Assembly (NCBI GenBank): GCA_002358875.1
Contig: DEPS01000122.1
Location: 9,942-19,649, forward strand
Length of the DNA stretch: 9,708 nucleotides
Source of the DNA: Lachnospiraceae bacterium UBA3386
GTDB lineage: Bacteria; Bacillota; Clostridia; Lachnospirales; Lachnospiraceae
Direction of reading: 5' to 3'
Shown here in pieces: positions 1 through 4,520 of the stretch; the stretch's first letter is position 1; each line of letters opens with the position of its first letter. The notes beneath the pieces were generated by a model. It made no database searches and was not told where the DNA came from. It was given only the letters and a program-made list of their open reading frames with translations. The translations under genes and the position numbers were made by a program.

Positions 1-507
1 TCCAACACCGGCGGCCAGTCCTCTAAGGCCACCCAGGTCGGTGCCGTGGCCCAGTTCGCAGCGGCCGGCAAGAAGCGCCCCAAGAAAAATCTGGGCGAAA
101 TGCTGATGACCTACGGCAATGTCTATGTCGCCCAGGTCGCGATGGGAGCGGACAACGCCCAGCTCATCCGCGCGATCCACGAGGCGGAGCAGTTCAAGGG
201 CCCGAGTATCATCGTGGCTTACGCGCCCTGCATCGAGCACGGCATCAGGCGCGGCATGCAGAACGTGCAGGAGGAAATGAAGCGGGCAGTGGATGCCGGC
301 TACTGGTTCCTGTACCGCTACAACCCCAATGCCGAGCCCAGATTCCAGCTGGATTCCAAAGAGCCTACCCTTGCCTACGAGGAATTCCTGGATGGAGAAG
401 TCCGCTACGCTTCCCTGAGAAGGACCTTCCCGGAAAACGCGAAGAAACTCTTCGCGGAAGGCACACGCATCGCCAAAGAGCGCTATGAATCGCTGAAAAA
501 CCGGTAA
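1..507 (+). CDS. nifJ: Pyruvate:ferredoxin oxidoreductase, C-terminal fragment
   Basis: The frame is open from base 1 and ends at TAA 505-507, giving the last 168 residues of a protein of roughly 1170-1200 residues. The enzyme oxidatively decarboxylates pyruvate with CoA to acetyl-CoA and CO2 and reduces ferredoxin in the cytoplasm. The fragment opens with SNTGGQSSKAT, the end of the thiamine diphosphate-binding domain. It continues with YGNVYVAQVAMGAD, then GPSIIVAYAPCIEHG. The Cys in the APC motif (bases 229-231) matches the conserved Cys that in known enzymes helps ligate the proximal 4Fe-4S cluster. The tail (EVRYASLRRTFPENAKKLF) is the normal family ending, so the 3' end looks intact. 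A repeat copy begins only a few bases after the stop and a terminator follows at 626. A GTG at base 46 is internal and not the start. The exact paralogue (single-chain pyruvate enzyme or another 2-oxoacid enzyme) cannot be proved from this piece, but pyruvate is by far the likeliest. Confidence 0.95.
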   Translation, partial: SNTGGQSSKATQVGAVAQFAAAGKKRPKKNLGEMLMTYGNVYVAQVAMGADNAQLIRAIHEAEQFKGPSIIVAYAPCIEHGIRRGMQNVQEEMKRAVDAGYWFLYRYNPNAEPRFQLDSKEPTLAYEEFLDGEVRYASLRRTFPENAKKLFAEGTRIAKERYESLKNR

Positions 508-511
508 GTGG

Positions 512-549
512 GTGGAACAGCGGATGGTTCCTCGGTCCGTTTTGAACTG
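512..549 (+). repeat. REP-like repeat, copy R1 (degenerate core)
   Basis: Core reads GGAACAGCGGATGGTTCC followed by the tail TCGGTCCGTTTTGAACTGA. It aligns with copy R2 42 bases downstream over head and tail, with core substitutions (GCGGATGG instead of GGGGACGG). It starts 5 bases after the oxidoreductase stop codon. The tail places it in the GTCC-tail subgroup with R2. Confidence 0.7.
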
Positions 550-553
550 AAAA

Positions 554-594
554 TGAAACAGGGGACGGTTCCTCAGTCCATTTTCTGAACTGAA
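554..594 (+). repeat. REP-like repeat, copy R2
   Basis: Contains TGAAACAGGGGACGGTTCC, then TCAGTCCATTTTCTGAACTGA. It is a direct repeat of R1 with a cleaner core identical to R7. It lies between the oxidoreductase stop and its terminator, so it would be transcribed as part of the 3' untranslated region. Confidence 0.8.
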
Positions 595-625
595 GAACGG
601 CAGTCTCGAATTTCACCGTTTCCAT

Positions 626-669
626 AAAAAACCCGAAAATGCTGTATTGTCAGTGATTTCGGGTTTTTT
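626..669 (+). terminator. Intrinsic terminator of the oxidoreductase gene
   Basis: AAAAAACCCGAAA (626-638) pairs perfectly with TTTCGGGTTTTTT (657-669), with an 18-base loop, and the right arm runs into seven T residues. The left arm starts with six A residues, so the element is roughly symmetrical and could also stop transcription from the minus strand. It lies about 120 bases after the stop codon at 507, downstream of repeats R1 and R2. Confidence 0.85.
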
Positions 670-690
670 TGTTTCAGTAGAAAGGGAGAC

Positions 691-720
691 CAGTGGGACG
701 GTTCCCGGGTTCGTTTTGGT
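691..720 (+). repeat. REP-like repeat, copy R3
   Basis: CAGTGGGACGGTTCCCGGGT followed by TCGTTTTGGT. The core has lost one G (TGGGACGG). It is oriented oppositely to R4, 48 bases further on, and the two read CCAGTGGGACGGTTCCC and, on the other strand, CCAGGGGACGGTTCCC. Confidence 0.65.
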
Positions 721-768
721 AAAAGTCATCCAGAACTGTTTTCCATGTAATTGGCGGCTGATTATTTT

Positions 769-796
769 GGAACAGGGAACCGTCCCCTGGTTCCAC
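769..796 (-). repeat. REP-like repeat, copy R4
   Basis: On the plus strand it reads GGAACAGGGAACCGTCCCCT followed by GGTTCCAC. It is self-complementary: GGAACAGGG pairs with CCC(T)GGTTCC around a short AACCGTC-type loop with one bulge. This is the clearest single-copy hairpin of the family. It ends 10 bases before the ribosome binding site of the hydrolase gene, so it lies in that gene's leader if transcription starts upstream. Confidence 0.75.
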
Positions 797-806
797 GTTA
801 TGCTTC

Positions 807-811
807 AGGAG
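807..811 (+). promoter_or_regulatory. Ribosome binding site fixing the hydrolase start
   Basis: AGGAG, followed by ATAAAATTT and then ATG at 821 (9-base spacing). It selects ATG 821 over the in-frame ATG at 800, which has only repeat R4 sequence upstream. It also excludes the far-upstream alternative at 647, which would translate the terminator and repeats R3 and R4. Confidence 0.75.
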
Positions 812-820
812 ATAAAATTT

Positions 821-1738
821 ATGAATTTGCAGTATCTGTCAAAAAAAACACCGCGCTACAGCATCACGTGCAAGTATTGTCTGCCCGATGCTCATGGGAA
901 GCCGCAAAAAGGGATCATCCTGGGAGTCCACGGCTTTTCGGGAAGTAAGGAGAGCACGGGGCTGAAGGTTCTGTCAGAGAGGGCAGTCTCTGAAGGTTTC
1001 GGCCTTGTCTGCTTTGATCTGCCCGCACACTGGAAAAGCCCGGCGCCTCCGGAAATGCTGACGACGGAAAATGCCATTCAGGATATCCTGTTTATGGCGG
1101 AGCAATGCCGGCAGGAATTTCCCGGTCTTCCGAAATTTATTTTTGCCACAAGCTTCGGAGCCTGGCTGACTCTCCTGTGTTTTCAGCACTCACTCCCCTT
1201 AAAGAAGAATTCTTCCGGCAGAAGAGCAGGGGATGTTTCTGCTGCCTGCTCTGATATATGTGTAGATACGGGAAAATCCGTCGGTCTGCGCGATGAGCGT
1301 ATGAACAGAGTGGATGGCACACACAGCCCGGTTCATCCCCTTGAGGATTTCCACATTATTCTGCGCGCCCCGGCCGTGACCATGCCGGAGATTTTTCTGC
1401 GCCTTCTTGGTATGACGGCAGAGGAGTTTAAGGAAAAGGCGCCCTGCGAGTGCTCACCCGACCCTGCAAGACCGCTTCCTCTGCCTTACAGCTTTTATGA
1501 AAGCATCCGCCGGCACAGCGTTTTTGATGCGCCGGAGGACATGTATCCTCCCATGCTGATCATGCACGGGGACGCGGATCCCGTCGTTCCTCCCGGGGAC
1601 GTCAGAAGATTCTGCAGGCAGTACCCTCAGATGGACCTGCACATGATTCCCGGCTGCGGACATGATTTTGCGGCTCCCGGCGCGCTTGACGAGATGTGCC
1701 GCCTGGCAATGGAATATCTGAATAAGGTCGTGAAATAG
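821..1738 (+). CDS. Alpha/beta hydrolase with internal insertion
   Basis: 305 residues, cytoplasmic (no signal peptide), likely a serine esterase or acyl-hydrolase; the substrate cannot be read from the sequence. Residues 31-45 (GIILGVHGFSGSKES) form the oxyanion strand and HG motif. ATSFGAW has the nucleophile Ser111 in a relaxed elbow, with Ala or Thr where the first Gly is common. MHGDADPVVP (248-257) supplies the acid, most likely Asp253, and GCGHDF supplies His281. After the elbow, residues 122-177 are polar, Cys- and Ser-rich and unlike a hydrolase core. The family pattern resumes at LRAPAVTMPEIF (181-192). This looks like an insertion of about 50 residues, in line with a protein longer than the usual 250-260. 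The start is chosen from the AGGAG at 807. It is flanked by repeat copies R4 and R5, and no classical terminator follows. The triad is complete, so it is probably active unless the insertion disrupts the fold. Confidence 0.8.
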   Translation: MNLQYLSKKTPRYSITCKYCLPDAHGKPQKGIILGVHGFSGSKESTGLKVLSERAVSEGFGLVCFDLPAHWKSPAPPEMLTTENAIQDILFMAEQCRQEFPGLPKFIFATSFGAWLTLLCFQHSLPLKKNSSGRRAGDVSAACSDICVDTGKSVGLRDERMNRVDGTHSPVHPLEDFHIILRAPAVTMPEIFLRLLGMTAEEFKEKAPCECSPDPARPLPLPYSFYESIRRHSVFDAPEDMYPPMLIMHGDADPVVPPGDVRRFCRQYPQMDLHMIPGCGHDFAAPGALDEMCRLAMEYLNKVVK

Positions 1739-1773
1739 GGGGATTGTTTCTTCCGCCCTCAGAGGTTGACTTT

Positions 1774-1807
1774 TTGGAACGAAGGAACCGTCCCCTGTGC
1801 CACCCCC
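1774..1807 (-). repeat. REP-like repeat, copy R5 (tandem unit 1)
   Basis: 34-bp unit starting TTGGAACGAAGGAACCGTCC and continuing CCTGTGCCACCCCC. It is followed immediately by R6, which differs at only one position (GTGCC against GTTCC). The arms GGAAC and GTGCC pair less well than in R6, so the substitution weakens the hairpin. Confidence 0.85.
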
Positions 1808-1841
1808 TTGGAACGAAGGAACCGTCCCCTGTTCCACCCCC
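1808..1841 (-). repeat. REP-like repeat, copy R6 (tandem unit 2)
   Basis: 34-bp unit identical to R5 except for one T/G change. GGAAC pairs with GTTCC around the conserved core on the opposite strand. The head-to-tail arrangement with no spacer suggests local duplication of one unit. Confidence 0.85.
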
Positions 1842-1924
1842 TGTTCAAAGCGGTTGCGGGGCTTCTGTGTGCGATTTTTGCTCATGGAGGATGGGAGGCG
1901 TAAGGCTCAGAATTGGTTGAAGTG

Positions 1925-1976
1925 CCTGCAGGCAGGGTGAGGGCTGTCTGCAGGTATAATATACCGTTAAAACGGT
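1925..1976 (+). promoter_or_regulatory. Inverted repeat, TATAAT box and palindrome (candidate operator/promoter)
   Basis: CCTGCAGGCAG (1925-1935) and CTGTCTGCAGG (1944-1954) form an 11-bp inverted repeat with one G-T pair and an 8-base centre. A perfect TATAAT (1955-1960) follows immediately. Then comes ACCGTT-AA-AACGGT (1963-1976), a 6-bp dyad. The -35 position for this box falls inside the first dyad and has no good -35 match. This layout would suit a repressor- or activator-dependent promoter, but an attenuator or chance pairing is also possible. No T-run follows, so it is not an intrinsic terminator. Confidence 0.35.
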
Positions 1977-2045
1977 GAATTCGCCAAAGTACAGAAAAAT
2001 TTGCTGAAAAAATGAATAAAAAACACCCCCTATACTGCAGAGTTT

Positions 2046-2054
2046 TGGTATACT
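2046..2054 (+). promoter_or_regulatory. Candidate extended -10 promoter for lactate permease
   Basis: TGGTATACT fits the extended -10 form TGnTATAAT with one mismatch in the hexamer. The -35 position 17 bases upstream (about 2026-2031, CCCCCT) is poor, which an extended -10 can tolerate. A second TATACT lies at 2031-2036 without a TG. Transcription from here would give a leader of about 70 bases before the start at 2132. Confidence 0.35.
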
Positions 2055-2131
2055 TATAACAGTTGGTTCCGGCAAAAGGAGTGGTGTATCAGTGGATGGG
2101 CCATTTCGCTATCACATGAAGGAGAAGAAAA

Positions 2132-3664
2132 ATGCAATTCGTTCTATTTGTTCTCGCTCTCGTACCGATTATTTGGCTCATGGCCGCACTCAGCGTTCTG
2201 AAAATGCCGGGCTTCCTTGCCTGTATCGTTACGGTCATAATTACTGCGGCCGAATCGATGTTTATCTGGCATTTCAGCTTCCTCAATATGTTTACGGCGG
2301 CGCTTGAGGGAATGTTGAATGCTCTTTGGCCAATCTGCCTGGTCATCGTCGCCGCCCTGTATACTTATATTCTCAGTCTTGAGACCGGGGCGATGGAAAA
2401 GATCAAGAAGATGCTCGCGAGTGTCTCCACGGATCAGCGCGTTCTCGCTCTTTTGATCGCATGGGGATTCGGCCATTTTATGGAAGGAATGGCGGGGTTC
2501 GGAACAGCAGTGGCTATTCCTGCAGGTATCCTTATCGCGCTTGGGATGGAACCTCTTCCCGTCGTCGTAGGCTGTCTTGTCGTCAATTCCATGCCCACTG
2601 CGTTTGGTTCTGTCGGTGTTCCCATCACAACGGTCGCCGGGATCACAGGACTTGGAACGACAAGTATCGCGGCGAATACGGCCAGGATCGAAGCTCTTAT
2701 TTTTGCGGTCCTTCCGTTTTTCCTGATCTTTATCGTCGGTAAGGGGTTCAAGGCCTTCCGGGGCATGGTGGGACTGACTGTTGTCGCGTCATTATCGTAT
2801 ACGCTCCCGATGTTCTTTTTCGCGACCTTTGTCGGACCGGAGCTCCCCAATATCGTCGGCGCCATCTGCAGCATGATCGCCATTATTATCTTTGCGAAAA
2901 GAAGGAAGCAGGAAGTTCCGGAGGAGTACAGGGCCAAGACTGTGTCCTCGGGCAGCGGGGCCGAGCCGCTCACTCTTGGAAGTGCCCTGAGGGCATGGGC
3001 TCCCTTCATTCTGATCTTTGTTTTGCTTGTGCTGACCAGTCTTGTTCCTTTCATCAAGCAGCCGCTTTCATCCATCAAGAGCAGTGTGCATATTTATGAG
3101 GGAGATCCTGATTCCAGGCTTACCTTTACCTGGATCAATACACCGGGTGTGATCATTTTGTTCTCAGCTGTGATCGGCGGCCTGATCCAGGGCGCATCAG
3201 CCTTCACATTGGTGCACGTGTTCGCAAGAACGGTGAAGACCAATATCAGGACTTTCGTGACGATCATGTGTGTTCTCGCCACTGCCAAGATCATGAGTTA
3301 TTCCGGCATGACTTCGGATATAGCGGCATTCCTTGTGTCGGCTACCGGTTCCTTCTATCCTCTGATCCCGCCTCTGGTCGGAACTTTGGGCGGATTCGTC
3401 ACGGGCAGCGGTACTTCGACATGCGTCCTCTTCGGTCCTATGCAGGTGCAGACTGCGAAAGCGATCGGAGCAGATCCCTCATGGCTGGTTGCAGCCAATA
3501 CCTGCGGAGCCGGTATCGGCAAGATGATCTCTCCCCAGGGTATCGCGATCGGTGCCGCCAGTGCCGGATTGGTCGGCCAGGAGAGCAAGATCATGTCCAA
3601 CGTAATGAAATTCTGTGTACTGTTCGTTGTGGTGGCGGGACTGCTCAGCTACTTCCTGCAGTAG
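2132..3664 (+). CDS. lldP: L-lactate permease (LctP/LldP family)
   Basis: 510 residues, within the usual 500-560 for this family of multi-spanning inner-membrane carriers that import lactate (and often glycolate) with protons. Hydrophobic segments begin at once (FVLFVLALVPIIWLMAAL) and recur to the end. Family signatures are HFMEGMAGFGTAVAIPAGIL (about residues 115-134), then VVNSMPTAFGSVGVPITT. Near the C-terminus come GTLGGFVTGSGTSTCVLFGP and CGAGIGKMISPQGIAIG. The C-terminus is a last membrane helix (VLFVVVAGLLSYFLQ). ATG 2132 is preceded by AAGGAG at 2119-2124 with 7-base spacing. No lactate dehydrogenase or lactate-utilisation genes adjoin it; the next gene is a Nudix hydrolase, so it is probably a single-gene unit ended by the hairpin at 3772-3826. 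Import of D- as well as L-lactate cannot be told from sequence. No missing key segment is apparent. Confidence 0.92.
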   Translation: MQFVLFVLALVPIIWLMAALSVLKMPGFLACIVTVIITAAESMFIWHFSFLNMFTAALEGMLNALWPICLVIVAALYTYILSLETGAMEKIKKMLASVSTDQRVLALLIAWGFGHFMEGMAGFGTAVAIPAGILIALGMEPLPVVVGCLVVNSMPTAFGSVGVPITTVAGITGLGTTSIAANTARIEALIFAVLPFFLIFIVGKGFKAFRGMVGLTVVASLSYTLPMFFFATFVGPELPNIVGAICSMIAIIIFAKRRKQEVPEEYRAKTVSSGSGAEPLTLGSALRAWAPFILIFVLLVLTSLVPFIKQPLSSIKSSVHIYEGDPDSRLTFTWINTPGVIILFSAVIGGLIQGASAFTLVHVFARTVKTNIRTFVTIMCVLATAKIMSYSGMTSDIAAFLVSATGSFYPLIPPLVGTLGGFVTGSGTSTCVLFGPMQVQTAKAIGADPSWLVAANTCGAGIGKMISPQGIAIGAASAGLVGQESKIMSNVMKFCVLFVVVAGLLSYFLQ

Positions 3665-3716
3665 AGATCGTTGGGCATTACTTTTCCGGACCTGATGTAA
3701 AAAACATTTTATGTAC

Positions 3717-3751
3717 GTCAATTGACAGATAATTGACATACAATTTTGACA
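3717..3751. promoter_or_regulatory. Three spaced TTGACA boxes with a GTCAATTGAC palindrome
   Basis: TTGACA occurs at 3722-3727, 3733-3738 and 3746-3751. The first is part of a perfect 10-bp palindrome, GTCAATTGAC (3717-3726). Each box matches the -35 consensus, but none has a good -10 box 16-18 bases downstream. They could instead be an iterated binding site. The region is AT-rich and lies between the permease and its downstream hairpin. Confidence 0.25.
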
Positions 3752-3771
3752 CACAATCAGAAAAAGAGGTG

Positions 3772-3826
3772 CCTCCTGTTAGATAACAAATTTCAGGTTT
3801 CTGAATTTCGGGTTTCTAACAGGAGG
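3772..3826 (+). terminator. Long hairpin, probable (bidirectional) terminator after lactate permease
   Basis: CCTCCTGTTAGA (3772-3783) pairs perfectly over 12 bp with TCTAACAGGAGG (3815-3826). The 31-base loop contains a second small hairpin, AAATTTCAG (3788-3796) with CTGAATTT (3801-3808), one base bulged. On the plus strand TGCTTTTA follows; on the minus strand CTCTTTTTC follows, the better T-run. It lies 107 bases past the permease stop. Because the Nudix start is only 80 bases further on, an attenuator-like leader of that gene is an alternative. Confidence 0.6.
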
Positions 3827-3905
3827 TGCTTTTATAGATCAGCTGAATCATGAAAATTTCTGGAGTATTAACTGGTGTTTACTGTTTCAGGAGAGAAAAT
3901 TTGAT

Positions 3906-4379
3906 ATGGGCGGATATATTATGGATCTTCGCCGGATCGTTGGGCACAGGACCCTGATCCAGTGCGCGGCGAGCATTATCTGTGTAAATGAAAAGGGACA
4001 GCTTCTGATGGGGAAACGGACGGATAATCATATGTGGGGATATTCGGGCGGTGCCGTCGAGATCGATGAGTATGTTGAAGATTGTGCCAGAAGAGAGCTT
4101 TTTGAAGAAATGGGGATTAGGGCCGGCGCGCTTGAGCTCTTTTATATTAATTCCGGACCGGAGGCGCATTATATCTATCCCAACGGGGATGAAGTCTCTA
4201 ACGTTGAAGTGATCTACATATGCAGAGATTACAGCGGTGAGCCGAGGCCGCAGGAGGAAGAGATTGAGGAAATACGGTATTTTTCTGTCGACGAGATCGA
4301 GATTGAAAAAATCTCTCCGCCGATCCGGCCGGTGATCAGGAAATATATCGAATCCGCGGGTGGGTTCCCGGTCCGCTGA
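3906..4379 (+). CDS. Nudix hydrolase
   Basis: 157 residues, soluble. It likely hydrolyses a nucleoside diphosphate linked to another moiety (a nucleotide sugar, ADP-ribose-type compound or oxidised dNTP); the substrate cannot be assigned. The Nudix box is intact and matches GX5EX7REUXEEXGU: GAVEIDE, seven residues, then RELFEEMGI (about residues 56-78), so the metal-binding Glu residues are present. WGYSGGA just before it is a common family variant of WxLPGG. The later segment FYINSGPEAHYIYPNGDEVSNVEVIYICRDYSGE is typical of the small ADP-ribose/NUDT-like group in clostridia. ATG 3906 follows AGGAG at 3889-3893 at a rather long 12-base spacing. ATG 3921 is an alternative, but residues YIMDLRRIVGHR before and after it fit the usual family N-terminus (YIKELRKxVGHR), favouring 3906. 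It converges on the EAL gene, with repeats R7-R9 between. Confidence 0.88.
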   Translation: MGGYIMDLRRIVGHRTLIQCAASIICVNEKGQLLMGKRTDNHMWGYSGGAVEIDEYVEDCARRELFEEMGIRAGALELFYINSGPEAHYIYPNGDEVSNVEVIYICRDYSGEPRPQEEEIEEIRYFSVDEIEIEKISPPIRPVIRKYIESAGGFPVR

Positions 4380-4420
4380 CTTCGGAAGGGCTGCCTGATC
4401 CGCTTTCGCCGGGGCTGCCA

Positions 4421-4448
4421 GGTGAAACAGGGGACGGTTCCCCGGTCC
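4421..4448 (+). repeat. REP-like repeat, copy R7
   Basis: GGTGAAACAGGGGACGGTTC then CCCGGTCC. It begins 42 bases after the Nudix stop codon. It shares TGAAACAGGGGACGGTTCC with R2 and forms the left arm of a long inverted repeat with R8. Confidence 0.85.
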
Positions 4449-4487
4449 GCTCTCAAGGAGTGGATCGGGGAACCGTCCCCTGTTTCA
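4423..4487. repeat. 26-bp inverted repeat made of R7 and R8
   Basis: Bases 4423-4448 pair with 4462-4487 over 26 positions, 25 Watson-Crick and one G-T, around a 13-base loop (4449-4461). The outer 21 bp (4423-4443 with 4467-4487) are perfect. It sits between the convergent Nudix and EAL genes, so both transcripts could end in or run into it. No T-run flanks it, so it is not a classical intrinsic terminator, though so stable a hairpin would protect 3' ends or slow polymerase. Confidence 0.85.
4462..4487 (-). repeat. REP-like repeat, copy R8
   Basis: Reads GGATCGGGGAACCGTCCCCT then GTTTCA on the plus strand; on the minus strand it matches R7 from TGAAACAGG through GGTTCCCC. Oriented opposite to R7. 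Confidence 0.85.
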
Positions 4488-4488
4488 T

Positions 4489-4520
4489 TTGGAACAAGGA
4501 ACCGTCCCCTGTTTCACCCT
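4489..4520 (-). repeat. REP-like repeat, copy R9, overlapping the EAL gene 3' end
   Basis: Reads TTGGAACAAGGAACCGTCCC then CTGTTTCACCCT. It is in the same orientation as R8, 2 bases downstream of it. On the minus strand its GGTGAAAC head contains TGA at 4516-4514, the stop codon of the EAL protein. The GTTCCAA tail groups it with R4, R5 and R6. Confidence 0.8.

Larger units (their letters stand above)
1739..2131. other. Intergenic region between hydrolase and lactate permease
   Basis: 393 bases without a convincing gene. From left to right it holds: a short spacer (1739-1773) with no T-run terminator; tandem repeat copies R5 and R6 (1774-1841); an unassigned stretch (1842-1924) in which I see nothing; an inverted repeat abutting a TATAAT box (1925-1960); a short palindrome (1963-1976); an A-rich stretch near 1990-2020; an extended -10 box (2046-2054); and the permease ribosome binding site AAGGAG (2119-2124). 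Confidence 0.6.

Noticed and set aside
647..820. Long N-terminal extension of the hydrolase from base 647
   Set aside because: It would translate half of the oxidoreductase terminator and repeats R3 and R4, has no ribosome binding site, and the residues resemble no hydrolase N-terminus. ATG 821 has AGGAG at 9 bases.
508..1841. CRISPR array
   Set aside because: The repeats are palindromic, in mixed orientation, unevenly spaced and flank genes; there are no regular spacers and no cas genes.
2041..2075. GntR/LldR-type operator (TTGGT...ACCAA) near the permease promoter
   Set aside because: A TTGGT half-site is present at 2045-2049, but no matching inverted half-site at suitable spacing follows.
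2434..3078. Minus-strand open frame of 214 codons
   Set aside because: It is fully antisense to the lactate permease, whose family motifs run through the same bases.
4423..4487. Classical intrinsic terminator at the R7/R8 hairpin
   Set aside because: The stem is strong but no T-run follows on either strand (plus strand CATTTGG, minus strand CCTGGC), so it is recorded as a repeat.
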